Below, piece after piece: positions 11,967-21,338 of a stretch of DNA of 64,000 nt. Location: positions 83,904 through 147,903 of the forward strand of contig NXFV01000242.1 of NCBI GenBank assembly GCA_002803225.1, in the 5' to 3' direction. Every line of letters starts with the position of its first letter. Within the stretch, counting starts at the first letter, position 1. This stretch comes from Gamarada debralockiae (lineage: Eukaryota > Ascomycota > Leotiomycetes > Helotiales > Hyphodiscaceae). The position numbers were made by a program, and so were the translations under genes. Below the pieces are notes generated by a model. It was not told the DNA's origin, ran no database searches, and saw nothing but the letters and a program-made list of their open reading frames with translations.

Positions 11967-12482
11967 CTACTCCTTCATAGCATCATCCACCTCGGAATAG
12001 ATGAGTGCACCATAATTGACTACGCAAGCTTTTCCTTCAAACTTCTCTAACGCGTGCACAAATTGGTCGATATTCACATATTCGACGGATTTGAAATAAT
12101 CGGTGGGGGGAGGTATATCTTCGGGCGGCAGCGACTTTTTAAGCCACCATGGTAACTGATCGAATATGGAATGTCATTCAATTCGTGATGTTTTGGGTCG
12201 GGCGTCCAGGAGAGGAACCCGCTCACCGTCTTTGAACAATCCACCTTTAATATTTCAATAAACAGTGTAACATACCTCAATCGAAACCAGCGGAGTAGTC
12301 AAAGTGTGCAAGCAACAGCGTTCGAGGATCGGGCGTTTGCAAGGTGGGCCAAAGCAAAGACTAGGAATCGAATATCTAGCATCAACTCTGCTGCTACCTC
12401 CAACGAGAGGACTGAAGTCGAAGTTGGCAGGTGGGGCACCACTCGGATCCAATTCGTCTGGTGGAAGCGCTGCAGAAAGCGA
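11967..12482 (-). pseudogene. broken gene fragment of unknown family
   Basis: On the minus strand a well-composed frame ends at the stop 11969-11967. It contains DQLPWWLKKSLPPEDIPPPT and later FVHALEKFEGKACVVNYGAL. Going upstream the same frame is cut by TGA, preceded by KGGLFKDGERVPLLDARPK. Another piece starts at 12482 (MSLSAALPPDELDPSG) in a different phase. No intron of normal size reconciles the pieces, so decay with frameshift and stop is more likely than splicing. The family is not recognised. Confidence 0.35.
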
Positions 12483-13075
12483 CATGTTGAGCAACAAGTT
12501 GACGCTTTTTACAGGTGATCGTTGGGGAAGTGAAATTTTTTGTTCACTGGCAATGAACTACTCTGCTCGTTGACCTCGAATTTTGGGTGAAGAAAACATA
12601 AACATCCGTCATCGAAATCGGCCCTTTTCGGCCGCTTATTCTAACCCCCCGGCGAGCTATTCAACCTTCCTCAGCGGACTTGTATGGGAGAAAGATCTAT
12701 CATAAGTATTGAGTGATGTTTCTTTTTGATTTTTAGGCTTTTGAGAATGGTTTCGGTTCCGCCTCGGCGAAGGTGCCGTTGGTGGCATTAATTGCAGCTC
12801 GTTGGTGATTCTGATGAGGAATTTATCGCAGTGTCACCACACAGCGAAGGCAGCTAGATCTGAGATTTTCAAGATTTATGAACGTGATTAAATTTCAGTC
12901 TGCACCTCTCAGTAACGTTCAATACTTCAATGTGTGTTATGTGAAACCATCTTGCAACTTGACTTCGTGACTTGGAATTTGCCACCTCATTTTCGCGATC
13001 TCGCTTAACGGCGCCCATCGCAACATCATCTACATAATCAAAGGTAGGGGATTTCCGTTCAACAAATAAAGCTAA
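12483..13075. other. intergenic, upstream of tRNA-like array
   Basis: No gene is supported here. Short minus-strand frames (for example about 12869-13129) run into the first tRNA-like element and look accidental. Confidence 0.35.
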
Positions 13076-13223
13076 GGGAATGTAGTTTAATGGTAGAATA
13101 CACGCCCCAAAAGGTAGAGCCTTCTTCAATATCGACGCTTCTCGTTCAAAGGAGTCGCAGAGATAGAAGAGTGGACTCCTACTTCGGTCGTGTAAGAAGC
13201 TGGTTCAATTCCAGTCGCTCTCA
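13076..13223 (+). ncRNA. tRNA-like element A with ~85-nt insert in the anticodon loop
   Basis: The 5' end reads GGGAATG TA GTTTAATGGTAGAAT, which is a 7-nt acceptor strand plus a complete D arm and Pol III A-box. The 3' end reads GCTGG TTCAATT CCAGT, a T arm and B-box, followed by CGCTCTC A. The 3' half of the anticodon stem (CGTG) lies next to AGAAGCTGG, so the ~85 nt between the halves sit where a tRNA intron would. The acceptor stem has one mismatch. The anticodon is unclear (loop CCCAAAA). There is no T-run longer than three downstream, so transcription is less certain than for B and D. Confidence 0.5.
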
Positions 13224-13387
13224 AATCCCCAGGCCCCACTCCCCTCCCCTCTTTATATATATTTAGTTATTCCATTGCGCAGCCAGAGCGAGCGACGCTG
13301 GGAAGCGAGGCCCCTTCCTGATGGGAGAGGGCTTGGCAAATAACGGTATCTATATCAAAACAATAACGAATTTGACGTCATCTCATC

Positions 13388-13533
13388 GGGAATGTAGGTC
13401 AATGGTAGAACACACACATTAAAAGGTACAGACTACCAGCCCCAGGAGAACCAGAAGGGTTAGGGCTGGTGTGGAACCCTACGTTCCTCCTCCATAGTTG
13501 TGGAGAAAGCTGGTTCGATTCCAGCCGTCCCCC
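13388..13533 (+). ncRNA. tRNA-like element B with structured anticodon-loop insert
   Basis: This has the same layout as element A: GGGAATG, D arm GGTCAATGGTAGAAC, then a ~75-nt insert, T arm GCTGG TTCGATT CCAGC and acceptor strand CGTCCCC. The insert contains a perfect 7-bp hairpin, CCAGCCC paired with GGGCTGG. A TTTTT Pol III terminator follows about 9 nt downstream. The acceptor stem pairs with one mismatch. The loop reads ATTAAAA, so no dependable anticodon can be assigned. Confidence 0.5.
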
Positions 13534-13674
13534 AAGCACTCATTTTTCGCCTCTTCAGTAGACCACTTTTTGGTCCTTTTCCTTCGATTGCTCAGCCAAA
13601 GCGAAGCGAAGTGAGGTTCCTTCCTGAATTTGCCAGATAGTAGTCAGCACACGAATTGAATCAAACACAACTTC

Positions 13675-13808
13675 GGGAGCGTTGTTCAATGGTAGAATAC
13701 ATGCCTCTTAAGGTAGAGCCTCCTAGTTGCTCCCCACTGCGCTCGCGAGTGGGGATGAATAGTGTGGGACCCTACTACGGTCGCTGTATGAGAAGCTGGT
13801 TCGATTCT
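13675..13808 (+). ncRNA. tRNA-like element C, 3'-truncated
   Basis: The 5' end is GGGAGCG with D arm GTTCAATGGTAGAAT. The anticodon stem CATGC pairs with GTATG across a ~75-nt insert. The insert has a 7-bp hairpin CCCCACT / AGTGGGG and flanks almost identical to those of element A (GGTAGAGCCT at the start, CCTACTACGGTCG at the end). The T arm begins GCTGG TTCGATT C but then breaks into TTCATTTTTTGG, so the T stem and acceptor 3' strand are lost. This copy is probably dead. Confidence 0.45.
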
Positions 13809-13936
13809 TCATTTTTTGGCTTTCATTCACCACATGGAACAGTGAATGAGGCCTTCCTCAACACCTCGCTAACCGACACCTACACAGCTATTTATATCAA
13901 CGAGAATAAGAACTTCTTTAATCAAACACATTCATT

Positions 13937-14090
13937 GGGAGCGTAGTTTAATGGTAGATACTCACTCTAAGTAGGAGAAGGGATTCCTCTCCGAACGCCC
14001 CTTAGGGTGATGAGACGGAAACCTGGATCCTTACTTGGGGCTTCCGAGGTCGAGAGGTGTGAGAAGCTAGTTCGATCCCAGCCGCTTCCA
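13937..14090 (+). ncRNA. tRNA-like element D, the best-paired copy
   Basis: The acceptor strand GGGAGCG pairs over all seven positions with CGCTTCC, followed by a discriminator A. The D arm is GTTTAATGGTAGAT. The T arm is GCTAG TTCGATC CCAGC with one mismatch. A ~90-nt insert separates the two halves of the anticodon stem (CTCAC / GTGAG). A run of seven T residues (ACTTTTTTTA) follows 3 nt after the discriminator, a strong Pol III terminator. The anticodon is ambiguous because the loop can be registered in two ways. Confidence 0.55.
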
Positions 14091-14541
14091 TACTTTTTTA
14101 ATTGGCTCTCTTCTTGAGTCTCAAGAGGCCTTTTTTGACCTTCTGTTTTGCTCGGCGCATTGTCGGAGTAAAGGAGACTTGAGGCTTCCTCTCATCTGGG
14201 ACGGCATAGTCTGGAGGATCGACCTCCTAGACCTAGAGATGCGTTGTAGGCCCACTTCTCCTATTTGGAGGAGCCTTTACTGACAGTGGGTAGGGTGTGG
14301 ATTGCAAGTTCTAGATCGGCCAAGTTGTAGCCAGCTTACATTCTACGAATTCGAGATACATTAGAGAACAATCACGGTGCCGAGAGCTCCACACTTGGAA
14401 GAACTTGGCATACATTTCAATCGCTGTATTATACATCTACCAACTATGGAGTATGGCTTTGGTACAATATCCTACAGAGCGTGACATTTATATGCCAGCT
14501 TCCGTGAACCCCAGACTCCACCCATGTATGATACAAAGCTA
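14091..14541. other. intergenic between tRNA-like array and mS45
   Basis: After the last tRNA-like element there is a T-rich terminator and a short inverted repeat TCTTGAG/CTCAAGA at about 14111-14125. No gene is supported. Confidence 0.35.
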
Positions 14542-15828
14542 TCATTCGACTCTCGTAGGGATTTTAACCTGCCCTCTACTCCTGTCCATAAGTGGAACGC
14601 CATATCTCCATCCAACTCCCCTAGCACCTCTGCCATCCTTCCCAATATCATCAACATTAACATCAGTAAACCTGAACTCCCACCGTCCAGTATGAACCTT
14701 CTTGACAGAAGCCAGCTTCGCCGCCCTCTTGGCTGCAATAGCTGCTTTTGTCTTCGCTGCTTTCTCATCCCTCTCCCTTTGCCTCTCCTCGACCTCCTCC
14801 CTTGTCATGCCCGCTTTGAAGTCCTTATGCATTAACGCTAATTCGGGATGAGGAACTCGTTGATCAGCAGGTAGCAGGTTCTCGTCGAAGACCTTTGCTG
14901 CGTCGGCACGTGTGAAATGTCTTGATTCGGAAGTAGGATGAAAGATTTGTTGGCCCGTAGCGGAATGAACAGGGAGGTCGTTGATGGATTCGTGAGATTT
15001 GAGCTTCGCGGCATTCTTTTCGTAGGGAGTCTTGGGAAGCATTGACATGACAGCCTCCGCATATGGCTTTGCGAGTGGTTTGCCCTTGACATTAAGCATC
15101 AGTTGAGGCCTTCAAAAATGGTAAAAATGCTAGAAGAATGGTGAAGGACTTTCAGAGAGGCTCGCATGCGTAAATTGTGTAACCATGTAGTTGTCTTAAA
15201 GACTAATCGATTTTTTTTAAAGATCATCATAATAGTCGTTGGCAAAGAAAAAAGTAGACAAGGTAGAACTTACTATTCGCTGCCACTCCTTTTCAATCTC
15301 TTTCAGACGCACCACCGCGCCCACACGACTCATCTCTACTCTCATCTGGGCGCTGACTTCTCTAACAGATTGTCCCTCCTTCATGATCCTCTCCCATATC
15401 GCCTCTCGAAACTCCTCACTCAGCACAGGCTGGCTGACAAAATTCGGATTCTGAGGAAACACTCGCAGATCTCTGGGAGTCTCGGGGGGGATCTCTTTAT
15501 CCTCATTACTTTCGTCTCTTAGCGCACTCTCTTCAGTATCATTCCCCTTCGTCGCGTTCCTCTTCTTTTTCTCAGCCTCCGCTTCTGCCACTCTCTTCAG
15601 CTGTCCTTGCGCATTGTATGCATAAAGGTAATTTGTCGAGCCAGGTAGTGGATTGACGAAGTTCGCTCCGTTTGTGCCGAGCCATCGAAAGAGTGCCCGT
15701 CGTGCGCGTGTGACTCGCTGATCTCGCTGGGAGGTTATGGAGAAGGACCTTGATTGCGCTGATCTATATATTTGTTTCGCGCAGAATGTGGAAGGAATGA
15801 GGGAGGAACATCTTAATGGAGGAGGCAT
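14542..15828 (-). CDS. mitochondrial small-subunit ribosomal protein mS45 (Mrps35/Bot1 family), 365 aa
   Basis: This is a mitoribosomal protein of the EMR/Bot1 family (Pfam 'eukaryotic mitochondrial regulator'). I model exon 1 at 15828-15274 and exon 2 at 15084-14542. The 189-nt intron has a GTAAGT donor and a TCAAG acceptor and is phase 0, joining EIEKEWQRI to GKPLAKPYAEAV. That junction restores the conserved EKEW...GKPL continuity, whereas acceptors closer to the donor all break the frame. The N-terminus is Arg/Ser-rich (SAQSRSFSITSQR), a mitochondrial presequence. The hallmark ALFRWLGTNGANF with NPLPGSTNYL follows. The C-terminus is Lys/Ala-rich with a final RVE. Confidence 0.82.
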
Positions 15829-16499
15829 GGTCGACTCGCCTCAATTTGGAGGGGTGATGGCGGTGAGATGAATGAAGAGGCCATTCAAATCTTCAAAGCT
15901 CGAAAATTGAAGCCCCAAAAATAAGCGAGGACCAGATCACGTGAACTATACCCCTTAGAGCGTGACCCGCCTTCATCAGTTGGAATTTGAGAACCTTACT
16001 TGGTTTTTTGTTCTTCTGTTTGTAGAAGTTTGGAAAGATTCTAAAACTTGCAAATAAAACATCAGTTCTCCGAGATGAAGCCTGAACTTCAACGCTGTTC
16101 AGTTACAGGCGAAATGGACCATTCCGGATGCAGCCTCCAGGCTCAAGATACACTCCATGCTTAGGTATTTCTCTCGCTTCACGTCATGTTAAGCTTCAAA
16201 GGCAGAAAGTTCCGTAGGCTAGGTAAGCTGTGCTGCAATTTTGGCTACTTTACTTACAATCAACAGGTGACTTCAGCGTTGCAATTAAGACCTAGGAGTA
16301 CGGACCAATGGTCGGCCCACATTAATGACTGCTGGTAGGCTTGCTGTTCGATCTCAGTTCAAATTCGAAAACTTGTGTTATTATTTTCATTGTCAAGTGT
16401 TCTGAGATTAGAATCTTACGCTTTGCCTCCTCTCCTACACCTGCATCTTTTGACTTCACACTAAGCCACAAACCAACAAACCTACGCATTCTGAATTAT
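15829..16499. other. intergenic region upstream of mS45
   Basis: This holds the presumed promoter of mS45 (minus strand) and the sequence before the broken 2EXR gene. No other gene is supported. Confidence 0.35.
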
Positions 16500-17251
16500 G
16501 TACAGAGATTGAGAGACTCCCCTCGGAATGTCATCTCCGACCTCGAGAAACTCAGTCTTTTACTCGATGGAAATCATGCTCAAAATTGGGAAATACGCCA
16601 TCCAAGACCTCCCGGGCCGAATAATTCCTATCGAACTGCTGCTGCCTTTCAAAAACAGCAAGTTCACTTCAATGAGGTGGTCTAGCCCAAGTCTCCACGG
16701 TCTCTTTTCTGCATTGATGTCGCGTCGAGAGACCTTGTACTTAGAGATTACCAACTTTGGCGGCCAGGATCCAAGGATTTCGACATTACATTTAGAAAAG
16801 GATACAATTTGTTCCACGGGGTACCGGACTTGAGAATGTACAAATGGCTCCGAACATTCTTTCGAGCAGGAGCAGCAGGAAAGACGGACGACGTAAAGAA
16901 CATCGCGATTGAACACAAGGTCGAGCGCCACAAAACCCTCTTGAACAACCGAACTGGTCAGAGGATTGACCGAGTGGAGAACATTTCAAGGTAGTGGAAT
17001 AGGTACTTCGTTCATATTTGCCCAGCCTGGAGCTGGTGACGTTCATCCTGGTGGAGACCTTGGAAGAAGCTGGCAGTGACAGGTTGAGAGGGGAGCCGAG
17101 CTTTGTGGAAACAGAGGGACCATGTCTTCCGAATGGGACTTCCTACGTAGACTCAGCCAGACTAGACTGCGAAATGGATTTGGAGTGTTCGGCCCAAGTC
17201 GATTACAGACCAGATGTCCCTGAAGTAGAATTCATGGCACTGCGGCCTTAA
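16500..17251 (+). pseudogene. broken 2EXR-domain gene
   Basis: The plus strand reads, in pieces, a typical fungal 2EXR layout. First comes IGKYAIQDLPGRIIPIE (the ExR strand), then, in another phase, CIDVASRDLVLRDYQLW with FDITFRKGYNLF, then a stop after RVENISR, then in a third phase SLELVTFILVETLEEAG. At least one frameshift near 16700 and another near 16990 are needed to reconnect them. There are no splice sites placed to do so. The family (proteins that often open with a LPxEIRxxIW motif) is large and fast-evolving in ascomycetes and its function is unknown. The frame ends at 17251. Confidence 0.5.
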
Positions 17252-17314
17252 AGGTTGAAAAATTAGTGGCATTCTCATTCTTGCTCTTCCCAAAATCGCA
17301 CAGTCTAGGGTGAT

Positions 17315-18283
17315 CTATAGGCTGTGCTGTACTTTCTGGTGAACCGCAGGTTTCTCAACAATCAAGTTCGACCGGATCTTCTCCACATCCTGCTTCGTAA
17401 GTCCGCATTTCTCAATCATGTACTCCTCAGCTCCTCCAAACTTCTCTCGAAGCATCTTCATCGTTGCCAACATACTCCCTTCCCTTCAGGATCATAAGTA
17501 ACAAGATCTTCATGAGAGGAATGACACCTACCTTGCACTGATCATATTCAAAGCCCCAGCCATGTTTCCCTTCAGAGCGGGGTTGTCCATCAAATGCTCA
17601 ATAACGGCAGTCTTCCACTCCGTGGTAAGACCAATTTCGGTCAAAGAATACTCATGAGCCACAACCTCATCGTCGACGCCACAGAGTGACAGCACTAAGG
17701 CACAGATGACTCCAGTGCGGTCTTTGCCAGCTGTGCAATGAACGATCAAAGGCTTTTGGGGTTCATTGGCAAGATGCAACAGAATCTTCTTGTAAGATGG
17801 GGGAGCATTTTCGAGGATATCAGTGTAAGCTTGGACGAACCCCTGACCGAATTAGCCAGCCCTCATTTCTCGCCAAAGATCTAAATTTCTTACCTCTGTA
17901 CCATCAGCAGAATAATTCACATACCTCGCTGCCAACTTCTCAGGGCTGTAATCTTTATCCATGAAGACAGGTACGAAGACTCGCTCACACCCCTCCCACT
18001 CAACTACCCCACCTCTGCCCGCAGCTTCGGCACGCTCGATCTCATTATTGGATCGTAAATCATAAATATGGGTGATACCAAGCCTTTGCATCGTAGTGAT
18101 TCCGTCTTTCGTCACCATTGAAGGTTCTCCACATCGATATATGATTTCTCTTCGGACGGAGTGGTTGGGTAAAGTGGAAATGGGGTAGCCTCCGAGGTCA
18201 CGGAAATTGGGTATACCAGCTACGGTGATGAAAGGTGGAGAAGAAGGAGCTGTGCCTTCCGCAAATTGGGTTGAGATACTCAT
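17315..18283 (-). CDS. tyrosine/serine protein phosphatase (Y_phosphatase3 family), 289 aa
   Basis: I model three exons: 18283-17894, 17842-17532 and 17483-17315. Introns are about 50 nt with GTAAGA and GTAGGT donors, and all phases agree. The catalytic P-loop is HCTAGKDRTG with nucleophile Cys near residue 166. Upstream, GIPNFRDLGG near residue 25 is the family's N-terminal signature, and YDLRSNNEIE precedes the lid. The family removes phosphate from tyrosine or serine residues, and some members act on phosphoinositides. Specificity cannot be told here. The gene is divergent from the CCDC97-like gene at 18555, sharing a 271-bp promoter region. Confidence 0.9.
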
Positions 18284-18554
18284 TTTGCAAATGTAAACTG
18301 CCGTTGTTTTCTTTAAAGTTGATCGACATTGAGGTGAGAGAAGTACTTGTGACTTTGGTAAGTTGAGCCGAGGTTCGGACCTTTGACTCAGCAATTCAGA
18401 TCGCCCTCCTTGAGCTTCTTCAACCACTCCTCCTTCTTGCTCACCTACCACGTGCCTAAAGTATTGCATCTCATACGCAACTCAAAGTCACCTGCCATCG
18501 AAAGGCTGAAGACATACCAAGCAAGGCCGTGAACAAAGACAGCTTTGGACTCTG

Positions 18555-19284
18555 ATGACTTCACAACCATCTACGCCACTTGCTCTCCAACAGAAAGCCA
18601 AGATGCCTCTTATCCAAGAACTCCAAGTGGAGGTCAAGCAAGACCCTGAGGAGATCACCCAAAGGAAGGACAGAATACGCATCAAGAATCGGAGAAAGAT
18701 GTACTTGGACAAGCATCCTGAATATTTCACGTCTCCCGATCTAGAGCTTTCAGGTGCATCAAAATATACTCAACTAGCAAAAGACAGACTAACATACATC
18801 AGATCCACTACTCTATGACCGCTGTGTCAGGAGATTCCAGTCCGCTGCAGAAAGAGAAGCAGACGGCCGTTCGAAAGGATATTCTGGTGTTTTAGAAGCA
18901 GATCTCTATCGAGCTGAAGCCAAACTTGCAGCGTTGAAAGGCCAAGATCAGGATGGCGAACCAGCGGCGTCATCTTCCAAAGCTGCTTTGCCGTTTGTTA
19001 GTTATGTAAGAGGGGAGGATGGCGAAGTTTTGCCAGAAGATCCGGATGAGGTGCCGAAGAGTAAGGAAGAGGGATTTGAGAGGTGGAAGTTTGAGATGAC
19101 GCTTAAGTTCCTGAGGGGAGAAGATCCGGATTTTGATTACAAGGAGGTGGATGACAGTGGGGAGTGGGATGAGATTGAGGGCAAGGAGGAGGAAGAGCAA
19201 TGGTTTGATGATGAGGAACCGGAATGGGTTAAAGAGGAGGGTATTGAGACTGTTGGTGGAGAAACTGGTATTCAGGACTTTTGA
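18555..19284 (+). CDS. CCDC97-like (DUF2052) nuclear protein, 226 aa
   Basis: I model exons 18555-18753 and 18803-19284. The 49-nt intron has a GTGCATC donor and an ATCAG acceptor (phase 1). The protein begins MTSQPSTP and has RIRIKNRRKMYLDKHPEYF near residue 40. The family core then starts with DPLLYDRCVRRFQS. A strongly acidic C-terminus follows (EVDDSGEWDEIEGKEEEEQ, then WFDDEEPEWV). This matches the coiled-coil domain-containing 97-like C-terminal domain, a family linked to the spliceosome in other eukaryotes. No enzymatic motif is present. Confidence 0.82.
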
Positions 19285-20132
19285 AAGGCCGCAAAGTCAA
19301 TCCGTTGGAAAGAAAGTTTCTTGAACTTCGGCGAGGCATCCCGGATTCCAGGCCTCTACACTGGGTTTTCAAAGGACGACTCACGAATGGCTAGGTCGAG
19401 CCCAAGTACTCTTCCATGACTTAATACAATATTAGCACAGACTTGAGAGTACTGAATCAGCAGGATTGTCCATCGTCTGTTGGATATGCTTGAGCTTGGT
19501 AGGGAGTCTAAACAATGGCGATTGGCGAGATAAGTCTAGTTCAGGCCATGTAAGTGGGTAGAGGAAGCTCTCTCGTGTAAGCTTAAGGTTTATTGAGGAT
19601 AGAAACGGAACAGTTGCCAAATACATAATTCCTCAAGAAGCCATTTCTCCTATGGTAGGCAGGCTTCTTTCTACAACACTGTATTACCTCCTAGAAAGGA
19701 AGTAGGGAGCTTAGGCTTCAGAAATCCACAATCAAAGTCGAACTCCACTTTTCAAGGACAACTCACATCTGGCTTGGGCCCCAAATACGACTGCTTAAGT
19801 CATTAATAAACATTCATAAATATCAGGAAGCCTACGATCATTCACACCTCCCTTGTGATCAGAACATATGAGTGATTCACGTGAATGCTGCAGCCTAGCG
19901 ACAAGGCTGAAATTCGGATAAGCAGCCAGCCAGTCTTCTTCCACCCCCACCAACCTTTCAAGACAACCACATTCTGCGTCATAACCATCATCTTGTCGCC
20001 TTCGTACCAAATACTTCCAGCGGCAACAAATCCTCGAAGCTGGTATCTCGAGACAAAAACCCGGGTTTGCATCGTGATCGATACCCAAACCCTAAACTTG
20101 CCTGAAACGACCCCGCCATCAACACTATCATT
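19285..20132. other. intergenic with a diverged direct duplication
   Basis: No gene is supported. Two segments, about 19355-19430 and 19747-19806, share an order of words (TTTTCAAnGGACnACTCAC, then a GAGCCCAAGTA-like word, then AGTCATTAATA or GACTTAATA). This indicates an old local duplication of about 400 bp spacing. Confidence 0.35.
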
Positions 20133-21338
20133 ATGAACTTCATCCACAGCACCCTCGATAAAGTCCGCGAGTGGGCGCCCGTATCGCACACCTCAACCTT
20201 CCGTGCCAACGGCCAAATCACACCAGAAGAGTTCGTTGCGGCGGGCGATTACCTAGTTTATAAGTTCCCGACATGGAGCTGGGCGGACGCCTCACCGATC
20301 AGCAAACGTGCGACATATCTGCCAGCTGGCAAACAATTCCTGGTGACTCGCGGGGTGCCATGCCATCGCAGACTCGATGAGAACTTCGCCGGGGATGCAG
20401 GACAGGATGAGACGATGGTTGGAGATGGTGAGGACTTCAGGAGTTCGGGAGGTCACAGTCCGGGTGATGATGAAGATGGATGGTTGAGAACTGGGGGTTT
20501 GGCAGCGAGTCAGGAGGCTAGAGCTAGGGATGTGAGAACTGTGGATGAGAGTGGGAATATGGGGGAGAGGGAGGAGGAAGATGAGGATGAGATTCCGGAT
20601 ATGGAGGATGATGATGATGAGGCGATTATTCGGGATCCTAGGGGTGAAGGTGCTGATGCGTAAGTTCTCCACCTACCTTTCTAAGCTTTGTTCACAATAC
20701 GGTTTTTGATAATGAAACAGATCTCGTCGTACTTACACCCTTTACATTGCCTACACACCATACTACCGCACACCCCGCCTCTACCTCTCCGGATACCTCT
20801 CCAACTCCCAACCTCTCCCTCCTCAACTCATGATGGAAGATATCGTGGGCGACTACAAAGACAAGACAGTCACATTAGAAGATTTCCCATATTTCAGCAA
20901 CAACATCAAGATGGCATCCGTGCATCCCTGCAAACACGCCAGCGTTATGAAGACATTGCTAGACCGCGCAGACGCCGCACTCAAGATCCGAAGAGAGAAG
21001 CTGAAGCAGGGTAAGATTGCACCAGGAGCTGCAGATGCTGGTATGGAAGGCTTGGTCGATGATTTTGCTAAGTCCGGCTTGGGATCTGATGATAAGAAGG
21101 CCATTATGGATGGCATGAAGGCTGGTGGCAATGGAAATGATGAGTGGGAGGTTCTGCAGCATGATACGGATGCTGCGGGCCAAGATGAAGAAGTTGCGAT
21201 CCGGGTGGATCAATACTTAGTGGTGTTCTTGAAGGTATGTTTCATTTCGTTCTTCTTCCAAGGCCTCATGCTAACGCTGAACAGTTCATGGCAAGTGTCA
21301 CACCAGGCATCGAGCACGACTTTACAATGGGAGTTTAG
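20133..21338 (+). CDS. ATG3: Atg3, E2-like enzyme for Atg8 lipidation, 364 aa
   Basis: Atg3 transfers Atg8 from its active cysteine to phosphatidylethanolamine during autophagosome formation. I model three exons: 20133-20659, 20721-21234 and 21285-21338. Introns are 61 and 50 nt with GTAAGT and GTATGT donors, and all phases agree. The start [17 protein letters not shown] is the conserved membrane-inserting amphipathic helix. The catalytic motif [11 protein letters not shown] places the active Cys near residue 246. The acidic, Glu/Asp-rich flexible insert ([17 protein letters not shown]) corresponds to the E1-binding loop. The short last exon gives [17 protein letters not shown], the conserved C-terminus. 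Confidence 0.95.

Larger units (their letters stand above)
13076..14215 (+). repeat. tandem array of four ~260-310-bp units, each a tRNA-like element plus spacer
   Basis: Elements start at 13076, 13388, 13675 and 13937, giving spacings of 312, 287 and 262 bp. Spacers share a diverged block reading roughly GAGGCCTTCCT (about 13307-13320, 13610-13625, 13846-13856 and 14172-14180). The duplicated unit was therefore larger than the tRNA-like part. Confidence 0.6.

Noticed and set aside
13076..14090. tmRNA or group I intron explanation for the inserts
   Set aside because: Acceptor, D, anticodon-stem and T arms follow ordinary tRNA order, there is no tag frame, and no group I core was recognised.
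15085..15273. Microexon (about 11 nt) inside the mS45 intron
   Set aside because: A plain phase-0 join of EKEWQRI to GKPLAKPY already gives the family sequence.
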